Origin: Diaporthe sp. PMI_573
Taxonomy: Eukaryota > Ascomycota > Sordariomycetes > Diaporthales > Diaporthaceae
Assembly: GCA_021399435.1 (NCBI GenBank)
Contig: JAJTUP010000030.1
Location: 248,001 to 312,000, forward strand
Length of the DNA stretch: 64,000 bases
Direction: 5' to 3'
Below are positions 1 through 11,295 of this stretch, one piece after another. The stretch's first letter is position 1. Every line of letters begins with the position of its first letter. Made by a program: the position numbers and the translations under genes. The notes below the pieces were generated by a model. It did not search any database. It saw nothing but the letters and a program-made list of their open reading frames with translations, and was not told the origin of the DNA.

Positions 1-13
1 GACGTAGTGGCCC

Positions 14-1165
14 TTAGGACACTGCCGCCTCCGAGTCATGGAACTTGCCCAGCTTCAGAAGTGCCTTGGCGTTGTCCCGACCAATCTTCTTGTAGTTCTC
101 CACACCACCCACAGCAGCCTTGACCTCCTCAGCCTTGCCGTCCCACCAGGCAGAGCAGTTCTCGATGGTCTCATAGGGGTAGTCGACGCTGAACAGGACG
201 CGGTCGGCGCCGATCTCGTCGACCACGTACTTGAGCGTGTGGCTGGAGAAGTGGCCCGAGGTAGTGACCCAGATGTTCTGCTTGAAATAGTCGTAGATGG
301 TCTTCTTGCAGTACCTATCGTTCCCTTCCTCCTCGGCTATGGGCCGCTTGACGTCCTCGAGCCAGTGGTTGATGCGCCAGAAGTCGAAGGGGATGTGCTC
401 GCCCAGGTGGCCCACGATGACCTTGGCCTTGGGGTGGCGGTCGAAGACGCCGTTGACGATGAGGCCCATCAGGTGCAGGCTGACGGCGTTGGCGAAGGAC
501 AGCGGCGGCCCGATGAGGGACATGCGCTGCGCGTAGAGCTTGTCGAAGACGACGTCCGCGGGCGCGGCAGGGTGGATGTACAGGGGCACGTCGAGCTCCG
601 TCAGGACCTTCCAGAAGGAGTCGTACTGCGGCTGGTCGTAGAAGAGGTAGTCCTCGCCGTTCTTTCCCGCGTGCTGGAAGTCGCACAGCAGGGCTCCGTG
701 GAAGCCGAGCTCCTTGACGCAGCGGGCGAGCTCCTTGCCCGCCTGCACGGGGTCGTGCATCGACAGGCACGCGAAGGCGCCCAGCTTGTCGGGTTTGGAC
801 TTGATCTGCTCGGCGACCCAGTTGTTCACCTCTGTGGCGCGGCGCTCGGCCTCGGCCTTGTCCGAGATGCCCTGGATACCGGGGACGGTGAGGGACACGA
901 TTCTGTATAATTCAATGTCAGGTCTCTGGTTCATTACGATTTGTTGAAGAAGAAATCGGGTGAGGAGTGCTTGCACCTAAGGCACTTACGTGTAACCGAT
1001 ACCGTGGTCGTCAGCGAGCTTAACACGCTCATTGTTGATGTCGCTGATTTGCCTCATGTAACGAGTGCGGTCATCCTTCGCGATGTACAGAGCCGCCTCC
1101 CGCTGAGACTTGGCCTCCATGCCGGCCATCTCGTAGGCCTCTTCGAGTGCGATCTTTCCCAGCAT
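14..1165 (-). CDS. 2,3-dihydroxybenzoate decarboxylase-like amidohydrolase
   Basis: Two exons, 1165-990 and 902-14, joined across an 87-nt intron (GTAAGT donor, ACAG acceptor), give 354 residues. The product belongs to the ACMSD-like branch of the amidohydrolase superfamily that non-oxidatively decarboxylates 2,3-dihydroxybenzoate, gamma-resorcylate or salicylate. The start MLGKIALEEAYEM carries the metal-binding glutamate of the family (LEE). The second exon shows LSMHDP, GALLCDF, the IHP loop, the GHLGEHIPFDFWRINHW active-site block and FSVDYPYE with the metal-ligand aspartate. Length matches fungal homologues (about 340-350 residues), and the spliced junction GYT/IVSLTVPG restores a segment otherwise missing. 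A probable TATA box lies about 140 bp upstream. It is probably cytosolic and used in catabolism of plant-derived phenolic acids. The exact substrate among the hydroxybenzoates cannot be told from sequence alone. Confidence 0.85.
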
Positions 1166-3068
1166 CTTGTCGAATTTTGAAAGTTTGAGAATTGGGTGGT
1201 GTTGGAGACAGTCTGCAGGCGATCTTGGGGATAGGAATTACAAGAGAGTTGTATATGGTTCTGAACTGGAGTTGTACATCAAGTTTGGTCCCTGAAATGG
1301 ACTCTTATATAGTTGTCGTATCTTTCAAAAAAGATTTGACTTGCCCCGTCGCTTCTAAAGTTAAGAGCGAAAGTTCGCGAACGCTGTGTTTGGTGTCATG
1401 ATCGTTCTGAGGACCTGGCATCTTGCGGACATGTGCCTCTCAGGATGTCGAGATGATGATGCCATGTGCAAGACAACATCTCGAGATCTCGAGCCAAGAC
1501 CCAGTTTTCTTGTGGGGGTGGTCCTTGAACCACGCGCAGCTTCAGCGGGTGAGGTGGGAGTCGGAAGAGTTACCGTACACTCGGAAGTGGTGTTCTACGT
1601 AACCAACCCAGTGGAGAATCAGAACATTTTTCCTCTTTCGTCCTTCACATAGGATTGGGCCGTGGGTGTCTCGCGATGGCCCCCGGTTCGCGGCTCGGGT
1701 ACTATGCGGGAGCAGCGAAGACGGGAAAGCTTGTTTTTCACACGAACGACCGATTCAAGTGGGACGTTGGGTCGCCCCCTGGGGTATAGAACAGCTGCCA
1801 ACGCGTGGTAGGCCCAAGGGGAAGTCGAGACTCTTCTGAGCGAGCGAGTGTGTAGCATCCGATCCGACCTCAAGACCTCCGAGCCGATTGTACCAAAGCC
1901 TCATCGCGCAAAAAGAGAAAATTTGAGGGTACTTGATTGCTACACACTACTGCATTAATGTGAAATACAGGCGCCCAAGGGTAATACCAAACGGGTGCCA
2001 TCCTTTGCATCTGGAGTAGTTAGAGTAATACTAAGAGATATCTCACGCTAGCTCTCGGAATAGTAGAGTGTGGCAGCCCTACGACTCTGGGGTGTCCACT
2101 ACAACTGAGACAGGGCGTTAGTATGTCTGGCACGCCGATCGCTCTACAGACGCGCTTCGGTCCTTGCTAACTCGGCTTCCCGATCACTGCAGCCCTCGGA
2201 TCGAACCGTAGCGGCCCGGGGGTCATCCAATGTCAGGCTTGTCCCAGCCGGATAAGGCACCTGTGGGCCCTCGGAACGCTCAGTCCAGCATCCGAGACTT
2301 TCAATATTCTGACATTGACACCCGACAATACACCCAATTGCAAATGTGACAGAGTCAATATGTAATTTAATTTGCAGTAGGTCGGATAACTCTCAATGAG
2401 ACGGATAATTGCAGCATACACATGTGCTTGACGCTCAAGACATCCATCGGGTCACAAACATCCAAGGAGACCGCGAGCGACTCTGAACCCCAATCCGCCA
2501 CACAACGGCTCTGATCCGTCCGAATAGGAGACGGATTTTCTCCCTTTCCCAAATTGTTCTGCGTTCTGCTACAGATGACGCAGGATCTCGGGCATATTCT
2601 TTCTTCGCGAGGCGCCGAGCTAACGGCACCTTGGGAGGCCCGTCAATCTCGTTGATTGAGGTTCACATGTGCAGGAAGTCTGCATCAGCTTTGCTCCTGA
2701 CTACATCACCTGGATTCACGTCCTGGAGATTCGGCAGACTATGATGCGCAGAGTACATAAAAAGTACATCATTTAGATTTTACCGAAATCATCACTGCAC
2801 ATAAATGTCACGGTCGATGTCCTGAACGTCGTTGAAACTCTTTTTCCTCATTATTCTAAACTGTACCTCAGATCAAGCAACACAAATGTTGAGCTGAAGT
2901 TGAGATAGCAAGGTGAATTTGGACGAGTTTGTTTTCTCAGTCCACCCAAACCCAGCATTGCCTCTAAGATCATTCTGTGACAAGGCGACCATGCCACTCA
3001 TACACCCCTTCGTCTTACAGTAAAGCAAGTCCGCTGTCATCGTCGATAAGACACATTGTTCCTTGTCG
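1166..3068. other. intergenic region, no supported gene
   Basis: It contains the upstream region of the decarboxylase gene at its left end and the 3' side of the MYND gene at its right end. Short open frames exist, but none shows a recognisable domain, a signal peptide or a convincing splice partner. I see no transposon termini or tandem repeat in it. Confidence 0.5.
1303..1312 (-). promoter_or_regulatory. TATA box of the decarboxylase gene
   Basis: The minus strand reads CTATATAAGA about 140 bp upstream of the start codon at 1165, a normal position for a fungal TATA element. No matching upstream open reading frame competes with it. Assigned from position and sequence only. Confidence 0.45.
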
Positions 3069-4399
3069 TTATGGGACAGTCATTGCCTCCATCTTAGTAC
3101 ATAAACTCGAAGCATACACTCTCGTTTGACGCTGAATCGGCCAACAAAACCCCCTGGCGGAAGACCATCTGGCCGTCGCCGCCATGGCGCTCCTGAGGAT
3201 ATCATAGGACCCAGGTGTCTCCATCCAAAGCTGATACTGACGGGTGGCCACCATCTCCGCCGTTTCCCTCCGGCCATCCGTCCAGACGTTGAACTGACCG
3301 AATATGTCCCGAGCCGCAAGCTTCTCCGTGTCCAGCATAGACGTCCAGATATGCCTGTTTGTGGAGCCAGCATTGAACACGCACAACCTCACGATCCTCC
3401 TCGTCTCCCTTATCTTCTTATGCCTCCAGGAAGCGTCCCCCGTGGCTTTGATGAAATCGAAACCTGAGATGGGCCCGATGAAGTCTGTGCCTGGAAACTC
3501 GCAGATGTTGTCGATAATCTCTTGAGGAATGATACCGCGGAAGGCCATCGAGATGTTTTCGATGTCTTGGAGGTATCGCAGAGCCTTGATTGCCATCAAC
3601 GTCATCAGGACTTGATGGCCCAGGCTGGTGCGCATCTGGAGACTTTCGAAGCCTGAGGGCATAGTAAACCATGGCAATTCTTCATCCCGATGACATATGA
3701 AAGCGTATGCAGCAGCGTCTCGACCCTGTCGGGCGTATAGGACTGGGATGAGATCGGTGATGGCCACGTACAAGCCTTTCCAGGATCGGGGAACTTGGTC
3801 CCTTTCATATTTCCAGCCCCTGTCAGAAATATCGCGCAGATGCCGCACCGAAAGCTCCGTGGCTGCGATGTTGGGGAACAAGTGAAGGGTGACATCCACC
3901 TTGAACAACGTATACTTGTCCTGAGCGTGCTGACATGAGGTCTGAGTTGACCATTCAGGCCCGGTGTGGCAGCATTTTTCGATATGTCTTGAGAGATCAG
4001 AAGTCCTGTCTAAAATGAAATTTCGTCAGCCTCACAACAACAATGGGACTGAAAGTTTGAGTGCCAAGAAGGAAAGCCAAGAGGAATTCACGATGAAAAC
4101 TTACGTTCCTCGCTGCAGTAGTAGGTGACTAAGCAATTGGCGCAAGGGGTGAGGTTCTCCTGGCTGGAACAGATTTCACAGCTCCGCGGACGAAGAACAT
4201 AGTGTGGCTCGGAAGCCAATGCTGGTTCCAGCCTGGGGTCTCTGGGATCGGTCTGATCACACGACTCGACCAATTCCGGGAAGACACCAGATACACAGCT
4301 GCAAGCCAATGTAGGTCCCAGGCTTGAGCCCCTGGGGTTGGCGTTGCGAGGGACATTGGGTACCTCCTCGGGGAAGCAAACTTCACAGTCGTGAGTCAT
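3069..4399 (-). CDS. MYND-type zinc finger protein
   Basis: Exon 1 (4399-4105) and exon 2 (4009-3069) join across a 95-nt intron (GTAAGT donor, TTTTAG acceptor) to give 411 residues. Splicing completes a MYND finger: CEIC, seven residues, CANC, YYC and, after the junction, HRTSDLSRHIEKCC, which supplies the last His and Cys ligands. MYND fingers are protein-interaction modules. The roughly 300-residue C-terminal part has no domain I recognise but is rich in aromatic and helical segments, like many fungal MYND proteins of unknown role. The N-terminal part contains a second Cys pair (CEVC) and two similar proline-rich segments around residues 20-35 and 48-60. I chose the ATG at 4399 because the frame upstream has no other ATG. 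A TATAAAA-like box (4581-4590, minus) lies about 185 bp upstream. No function beyond the finger can be assigned. Confidence 0.75.
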
Positions 4400-5371
4400 G
4401 GCTGGGCCGAGTTCAGGACCTATTGAGTTGACAATGGATGCTATTCGCAACGATATTGGGGCGATTTTGGTGCGTAGGCTGAACTGGTGTGTGTTGATGT
4501 TTTCGGGTGCAGAGGTTTGGAGTTGATGGAAATATTCTAGTGTCAGAGGAGATCTGGAGTTTATAAGACTTGAGCACTCTTCTTTTATATCGAATTGTTA
4601 TGGCAGAAATTGGACGGTATGGAGCGCGAGACAGCACCGAGGTGTCGTAGCGTCAAGTAGCTAAAGTCTACCCAGGTACTTAGTTTAGCACCATTTCAGT
4701 CGTTTTCTCGCAGTAACACCTAGTCATAAAGCTACTTATTTAGGCTACTTATTTAGAACATGGCCACGGGACCTGTGCTAATGAGGCTGGTCTTTGGTGC
4801 GCGTCTTAATTCGTCGAAAATAACATACAGCAGCACCACTCACTGACCATCCTACCGCCGCTGCAGACCACTCCTGACCTCCCACACGGCTATTTATTAG
4901 ATGAGGTCGCAGCGAGTTATGCTCACACGCTTATCCGAGGAAATTTTCCATTCGGTCTCGTCATTCAAAGTTTGTAGTCACTCGCGCTATAGCTTGGTGA
5001 TAAATTCAAACCTTTGTAGAACGCGAATAACACTTACTGGACGGATCGCACGTGGCCAAGTCTTGGTGAAATTTTGAGGTTCCAGAAACTCTAGCGATAT
5101 GTAGCTGCTTCCTTGACTTGAACTCGAAGGCATCAACTAATTCCATGGAGCCAATTTCAGGCACAGCCTTTGACGACCAGACAAAGAATACTGCAAAGCT
5201 CAATTTAGCAGTCAATCTTATTCGTTGGAAAACGCTGATAATCATGCAAGACTCGAATTAGATACTTGATATCGAGAACAAGATTCCCTCAGAATTAATT
5301 TGAATGTCGGAGGAAGCCCTCATTTTGCGTCACGATGTCTACATTGCCTCCTCATTATGACTCCAGCCTGC
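4400..5371. other. intergenic region with one weak exon candidate
   Basis: It holds the upstream region of the MYND gene. A minus-strand ATG at 5245 opens about 70 codons with a hydrophobic start and a good GTAAGT donor near 5034, but the only downstream continuations I find stop almost at once. I do not call it a gene. The stretch near 4730-4755 repeats the word TACTTATTTAG twice. Confidence 0.4.
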
Positions 5372-6883
5372 CTACAAAAACACTGCACCATACCCATCCC
5401 CATTTCCACGCAAGACATCGGCTCTCTCAGCCTGGACAACAGGGAAGTCGCCCGACATAGCCGACGACTCGACCTTCATACTCGGCAGCGGCGTATCTTT
5501 CCACTTCTGCTGGATGCTCCTCGCAGTCTGGAGGAACCGCGCCTTCAGGCCGTCGTAACCATCCACGACAAGCTTTCTGTCCTTCTTGACCACGTTTCCG
5601 CCGACGAGGACGGTGTCGATGTCACCCACGCTCGCGTGCAGGATCACAGCGGCGACGGGATCGGCCCAGCCCAGCAGCGCGGGCGAGTCGCCGTCCCAGA
5701 AGACGAGGTCGGCCTTGGCGCCCTCCTCGATGACGCCGAGGTCCTCCCTCCGCAGGGCGAGCCCGCCGTTCCGCGTCGCGAGGAGGAAGGCCTGGTTCAC
5801 GCTCTGCGGGTTGGTGGCCGGGAGCTCCCAGCGCTCGATGACGTCCGAGTAGATCGTGTAGCGGGCCTGCTGCAGCCAGATGCGCGCCTGGGTCAGGATG
5901 TCGGTCGAGAAGGTGAAGTGGGTGTCGACTCCCAGGGCGGCCTGGTCCTGGATGTAGTAGTTCTTGGGGTGCGTGTGGCCGTAGTGCATCTCGGACTCGG
6001 GCGTGATGGAGATGTACTGGTTGGTGGCGCGCAGGAGGGCGGCCCCCGTGGCGGTCAGGAACGAGGCGTGGGCGAGAACGACAGCGCGGCTCCCGTTTAG
6101 GTAGCCGAGGCTGTGCAGGTCCTCGGGCGAGTTGGTGATCTGCCACGGCCCTTGGAGGGAGTGGGAGGTCAACAGAGGGATGTCAAACTCGTCGGCCAGG
6201 GACATGATCGACTTGATTTCCTCCACATTGCCGTCCGGCCCGAACGAGTCATACGCAATGCCCAGAGTGGTAGAAGTGTTGGCGAAATCAGCCCTGCTGG
6301 CGATGTCCTGGAAGTTGGCTAGTTGCTCGGTCGTAGTGTAGTTCGTAACGTTGTGGAACGTGTAGCACCAAAACACCCTTGCCCCAGAGTCGATACTCGC
6401 TTGCAAACCAGCCTCTGCTGTCTCATTCGACCAGGTGTGGTGTGCATGGTCAAGAGTGGTCGTTACTCCTGCAGCCTGAGCCTCGTAAAGACCGATCAGC
6501 TGCGAAATGTATACATCGTCTGGCGTCCAGGATCCGGCTGCTGCGAACTCGCCATATCGGGAAAAGTACTCGACCAGGCTTGTGTTCGAGCCGAGTGTTC
6601 TGAAAGCCGTTTGCCAGCCGTGCCGATGTGTGTCGATGAAGCCAGGAGTAACAATTTTGCCCGTGATGTTGACTATTTGCGAATCGGCAGAGATGTTTGA
6701 TGGAACAGACTCTGAAATTTCAGTGATCGTATCACCTGTTACTGTGATGGAGCCATCCCTGATCACTCGGAGTCCTTCGTTGGCTCTATCGAATGCAATA
6801 ATCGTTCCACCTTGGTAGTGAGTGGTGGCTGCTTCAACAACAGCCGGGAGAAGAGGAACAATCAAGCTCAGGAGACCGTACAT
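5372..6883 (-). CDS. secreted metal-dependent amidohydrolase (ATZ/TRZ/guanine-deaminase type)
   Basis: A single exon of 503 residues. The first about 18 residues (MYGLLSLIVPLLPAVVEA) look like a cleaved signal peptide, and several N-glycosylation sequons (NIS, NIT, NTS, NET) follow, so the enzyme is probably secreted or in the secretory pathway. The metal-dependent hydrolase hallmarks are present: PGFIDTHRHGW with the HxH metal ligands (about residue 90), LDHAHHTW, LLTSHSLQ, VVLAHASFL, FSTDILTQ with the late aspartate, and the C-terminal KADLVFWD strand of the composite beta-sandwich. This family hydrolyses C-N or C-Cl bonds in ring compounds such as guanine, cytosine, triazines and hydantoins. 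The TATA box on the minus strand (6971-6980) lies about 90 bp upstream of the ATG. Cytosolic deaminases of this family normally lack a signal peptide, which makes this copy unusual. Substrate unknown. Confidence 0.8.
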   Translation of the reverse strand: MYGLLSLIVPLLPAVVEAATTHYQGGTIIAFDRANEGLRVIRDGSITVTGDTITEISESVPSNISADSQIVNITGKIVTPGFIDTHRHGWQTAFRTLGSNTSLVEYFSRYGEFAAAGSWTPDDVYISQLIGLYEAQAAGVTTTLDHAHHTWSNETAEAGLQASIDSGARVFWCYTFHNVTNYTTTEQLANFQDIASRADFANTSTTLGIAYDSFGPDGNVEEIKSIMSLADEFDIPLLTSHSLQGPWQITNSPEDLHSLGYLNGSRAVVLAHASFLTATGAALLRATNQYISITPESEMHYGHTHPKNYYIQDQAALGVDTHFTFSTDILTQARIWLQQARYTIYSDVIERWELPATNPQSVNQAFLLATRNGGLALRREDLGVIEEGAKADLVFWDGDSPALLGWADPVAAVILHASVGDIDTVLVGGNVVKKDRKLVVDGYDGLKARFLQTARSIQQKWKDTPLPSMKVESSAMSGDFPVVQAERADVLRGNGDGYGAVFL

Positions 6884-6970
6884 TGTGCCTTGAGATTACA
6901 ACCAGGCCGGCAGAGTAGTGTAGCTGAAGAATCTTGCTAGCCTTCAACCAGATTTGGGTTCATCATCGAC

Positions 6971-6980
6971 ATTATATAGT
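6971..6980 (-). promoter_or_regulatory. TATA box of the secreted amidohydrolase
   Basis: The minus strand reads ACTATATAAT about 90 bp upstream of the start codon at 6883. Called from sequence and spacing. Confidence 0.45.
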
Positions 6981-8314
6981 ACCTAGGAATGCTCGATTTC
7001 GGAATCGCCGGTCAAATCGTGGAGCTAGGAAGAAGAAAAAAGGGCTGTAAGCCATGGTGGTGACCTGCCTGATCCACAAACCACGGATTTAGGATTCCGG
7101 TCATTGCTCAAAACCGGAATTCCAAGGCTATAGCGCAGAGAGCCGTGAAGTGAAAAGAAAATATTTTTAAGTGCAGTAGAATTACAAAAATGTAAATAAG
7201 AAAAAAAATGAATCCAGCGGTTGTGATTGATGTTTTGTCGCTGCTGAACTGACCCATTTGAATCACATGCGACGAGTCTTCCTTCTCGAAATGCATGGCC
7301 AAGAATTGATGTTTTGGGGCCGTTCAGGAGTAGGTCAGGAGCTATGGCCGATCGCTAAATCCGTGGTCGATCCGCTTCTTGCAATTGGTAATGCACTTAT
7401 CGGCCGATGGCCGCCATTTACCGTGCGACTTCGTCAAGATTGCACGAGTGCATACGTCACAAAAACTGGGTCGATTTCCAATAGCCCAGACGGCCTCGGC
7501 TCGCAAGCATCGGCTGCGAGCATGAATAAGAATCTTCTGGATTTTCTGCAACTCTCAGCTCAGCTTACCATCATCGGAGTGGCAAAGAGCCAATGACTGT
7601 TTGCCCCTCGGATCCATGTGCGTTGCATCCGCATTGGCAGCGGTTAAGCAGCGCTCCGAGGGTCCAAGTGCATACGAGTCGTGATGGGCATGATCACGAG
7701 GAAAGAATTTGCATACCAAGCTTCTTGGTCCAAGAGTTTATCCATTAGAGGCGGCGGCGTCAGGGAACAGAATTTTGACGGGCAAGGACAAGTCTATAGC
7801 TGGGTCGTGCTATACGTGTATACCGCCGTATTTCCCGTCCATGTATGGGGCTCAAATAAGCTTTCTCCGACTGCATGACATGCATGGGTTGCAGCCGCAG
7901 CCAGGCTGCTGACCAAAGATGAGCGCCCCCCTGAGACGATCCTCCGGCAATATTTCTATTCAACACACTGAAGCATGGACCACAGAATGGTCTGCATTCG
8001 TGATATTAGCCTCAAGCCCACGACAAGCTCGTTGGACACTGCACACTGTAAGTCCGTTCCAACCTCACACGGCCTGTTTAACGTGCCGTGGTGACACTAA
8101 AGGAAATTACACTGCGCGGGACCTGTGATGGAAAGCTCTTATATGTGATTTTGATGGGGTATATGGTAGTAACAGTCCAATTCCTTCCCGATACAATTTT
8201 TGCGCCTGGCCCAAAAGAAAAGACGTTGTTAGAGTGCACTGCATGCCAAGTTGCTGCCATGCGTTCCATGTTCACTGCATGAGTAAAGAGCTTGTTCCTC
8301 TATAGAGTGTTTTC
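6981..8314. other. intergenic region, no supported gene
   Basis: This stretch separates the start of the secreted amidohydrolase from the 3' end of the small secreted protein gene. Open frames of up to about 110 codons occur, but none has a recognisable motif. The left part (7140-7220) is A/T-rich. Confidence 0.45.
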
Positions 8315-8660
8315 CTACTCGCAGTCTGCGCTGGCGACTATGCTCACTTCGTTGGGAGGTATCTCGATGTTGCACCTCCCGTTCTTGCAGACTCCGGTGT
8401 CAAGAATGTTCCCCGTACCGCCCTCGCAAGTTTGTCCGTCGGTGCTAGCACCTGAAGCAGCAGCTATTTTGCCCGTATGTCAGTCTGTGATCGACTTAAA
8501 AATTCTTGTAGACGAAACTGAGCTTACCATTCGAGTTGCCGTTGCCGTTGCCGTTGCTGTTTGCGTTGTTGGCACCGGAATTACCACCGCAGTGTGGCAT
8601 GGCGAGGGCATGCCCGGCCAACATGGCGGTGATGATCCAAGTGAAAGTAGAGAATTGCAT
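8315..8660 (-). CDS. small cysteine-containing secreted protein (effector-like)
   Basis: Exon 1 (8660-8528) and exon 2 (8463-8315) join across a 64-nt intron (GTAAGC donor, AATAG acceptor) and give 93 residues. The first 20 residues (MQFSTFTWIITAMLAGHALA) are a clear signal peptide. The mature part begins MPHCGG, runs through an Asn/Gly/Ser low-complexity linker (NANSNGNGNGNSN) and ends in a compact domain with four further cysteines (TC, VC, RC, DC), five in all. The encoded exon 2 lies wholly outside the exon 1 frame, so the gene is invisible without splicing. A TATA box sits about 145 bp upstream. Small size, a signal peptide and clustered cysteines are typical of apoplastic effectors or surface proteins of plant-associated fungi, but I recognise no named family. 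An odd cysteine count could mean dimerisation or one free thiol. Confidence 0.7.
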
Positions 8661-8800
8661 TTCGTGGTCTTCAATGTTTTCTGAATTTAAATTTGCACCG
8701 GGCAACGAATGTTTTACTAAGTAACGAGAATGGATGAATGAAAGGAACGCGTGGGCTGCTGGTTTAAAACATGATATGAGCCACAAAGCCGATGACCAAA

Positions 8801-8810
8801 TTTATATGGT
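8801..8810 (-). promoter_or_regulatory. TATA box of the small secreted protein gene
   Basis: The minus strand reads ACCATATAAA about 145 bp upstream of the ATG at 8660. It supports transcription of the spliced small gene. Confidence 0.4.
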
Positions 8811-10832
8811 TTCCCTTGGAGGAATTAACGGACTCCTGAATATTCCTCACACAGTAGCATTGAGTAACTGACGGTTGGGTCTGAGTATGGTGGTGATACC
8901 TGTTTGATAGGTGAAACGTGTTGGCCCCGTCCTGTCGCCGAAGTCTACTGAGATGGCAGACGTATGGAAGGTCGCCCCTTAAAAGTTACCTAAAACTTGG
9001 CCTTCGAAAGGACCCAGCATGATCCTAACCGACTGATACTACCCTCACATGCCGTTGAGACGTCTTGGTCTGCCTCATATTAGATCTGCCATCCCACTTT
9101 CATGATGGACAAGGCTTACCCAATGTGATGAAAAAGGTGTAACACCCTTGTGACAATTATTCGATTTATTGGTCCACAAGCCCCCTGTTTCAAAGGACAC
9201 ATGGGCCAGATATGAACCCAGGAGACAACCTTTTAGGTCGCCAAGACGGGGCAATATGTATCGGACCAAGCCGCGGGCAAAGCCGCGGAACCAGACAACG
9301 GCTGACAAGGACGACATGATATCAAGGAGCCACCCAAGCAAGGATTCAATAGGCTCGAGGCCCTTCACCATCACTCTCTGTGAAGCTTCCGCTATGAATG
9401 AGAACTCTACTTCCCATCTCAAAATGCCATCCAAAAACGAAGCTAGGAAGGACGTCAGTCTTGCAGATATTGAACGCCAGACGAGATGACATTCAGAAAG
9501 GCATAGGCACTGTACTCAGATTCGTACTTTCGGGTATGTTTACCTACGCTGGCTTTGAAACCACGAGGATCCTGAATAGCGCTCGGTGCTCCCGAGTATC
9601 AGCCCCTGTTTTGGGTATCGCGAAGTTACGGTCTCTTTCCTTTCCCCCTTCTCTCTGATACAGGGCGGCTACTGGTTTTAATATCCTGCACTAGTCACTC
9701 AAGAGCTTGATATCCCAGCGTCCCCAAATGTAGCACACCCGAGGGGAACCGAGAGCCCAGAAGACCGAACCAGAGCTACCTGCGCTTGTGTCCAGCCCAT
9801 GTTCGATGACCTGAGGGGGAGAGTCGTTTCCCTGGCTAGATAAAAATCAAATAATACTCAAAGTGTGTGGGCGCACATATTTTCACTCTGCAGCCTATCC
9901 TTAATAAACGTCTCATGTTCAAAGACTTCAAATTCTCAAATCGCAAGCTTTTCGAGTAAGTTCCATAGCTCTTGAACCTATAGTTCCCAAGGTGCGGACG
10001 AACCATTCCACTCATCAGTGAGATGGACGCCACCGGCACACAGCCCACAGGTCACCCTGGAAATCTAATAGCACCCCGGGTCGACACCGGGCTTCACACA
10101 CATAATAACATGTCATCTCCAAACCTTGGTGCTACGACCAACACTGCCCTACTTGGCTAGGCTGCCATGGCCAAGCTGCCTTTGACCCTGCCACCACCCC
10201 CTGGCGGCCTCCGTTCTCACCAAGACAATTCATGGGGAGAGTATCCCGAAAGGGAGGGCCAGACAGGTGTGGCGGCGGTCACCTCAGAGGCGATGGACCA
10301 GCCTGCCGAGATATGGGAACACCAGAACAGAGGACGGCAATCGTGAGGCCCGAGTGTTTCAGAAACCTCTACCCGACATTTTCTTGGCTTGACGAGCAAC
10401 TCCACATGAGCGGTGTAGTCAGACGCAAACCTCAAGGGGGTGATGTGTGAGGAACAAGTATGACCGGAGATGAGCAGAATACCAGCCCTCACAGGTAAAA
10501 GATGGCCACAAATATAGATGGAGCCCATTGCACGCTGGGAGCAGGTAGGGCTAAGAAATCAAGCATAAGGAAACGTAAATACCCAAGCGAGCCTTAAATA
10601 TCTCAGACAAAATCTCAGCATGACCGCGTGGCGACACGTTCTCCAGGAGCCCAAAGGTGGGGACAGCCCTGGTGAAAAAGTCAGGAATAAGACCAGGTAA
10701 AGTATGATGGAGTGCCCAGATCTACAAATACGCCGTCTTCATCTTCCCCAAAGCCTCATCTCGGGGAAAAGTCCACCAGCGACGCACCTGTAGTAAGTGG
10801 CCTCGTGTCTAGCCCATCCGGTTTCTATCTAT
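8811..10832. other. intergenic region, possibly containing decayed sequence
   Basis: No intact gene is supported over about 2 kb. Short frames on both strands (for example 9075-9434 minus, 10217-10528 minus, 9398-9658 plus) contain protein-like stretches but no domain, and their boundaries have no matching splice sites. It may hold a degenerate gene, but I cannot identify its parent. Confidence 0.35.
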
Positions 10833-10871
10833 ACGAGCTTTGCTCGGGTATCTGCTGCACAGCCACGGCAT
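10833..10871 (+). repeat. 39-bp core of dispersed element, copy A
   Basis: This segment matches 14662-14700 on the opposite strand at 31 of 39 positions. All eight differences are transitions, five of them in CpA/TpG context. It begins with a small hairpin, CGAGC-TTT-GCTCG. It lies about 27 bp from the start of the neighbouring 15-bp array, in the same order as in copy B, so core and array belong to one repeated element. Confidence 0.75.
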
Positions 10872-10897
10872 CTATAGTAGACCGCCTGGGCAGTGCC

Positions 10898-11165
10898 CTC
10901 CTATGGGATGATCTCTTATAGGACAAACTCATCTAGGATAACCTCTAATAGAAAAGCTTCCCTTAGAAAGACCCTCTATAAGATAACCTCCTATAGGATA
11001 AACTCCTATTGTTGGAAAACCTCCCTTAGGAAGACCTACCAATTGATAGGACAGCCTCCCACAGGACAGCCTCCTACAGGACAGCCTCCTACAGAACAAC
11101 CTCCTACAGAACATCCTCCTACAGGACAGCCTCCCTTGTGAACACGTCTTGTGGGAAAACCTTCC
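10898..11165 (-). repeat. degenerate 15-bp tandem array A
   Basis: About 17 units of a 15-bp repeat. The plus strand reads close to ATAGGATAACCTCCT, so the minus strand reads AGGAGG. The best copies are at 11047-11135, where the unit is ACAGGACAGCCTCCT. Units to the left are progressively mutated, and a few indels break the phase. The array ends about 130 bp from the sec18 stop codon. The 15-bp period makes five-residue repeats in translated frames, but I see no sign of coding. Confidence 0.85.
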
Positions 11166-11295
11166 ATGTATCACTGTAACAATGTATTCGAATAGGCATC
11201 GTGTTCTAATTCATCTAGCCTCTACCTATATGTGACGAAACCCATATAGACCACCGCCCTCATTCCAACCAGCTATTCCGACCCCCCGGGCCCCT

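Noticed and set aside
9398..9658. Amino-acid-permease-like phrase (FTYAGFE) on the plus strand
   Set aside because: A single short resemblance without the rest of a permease; insufficient to call a gene relic.
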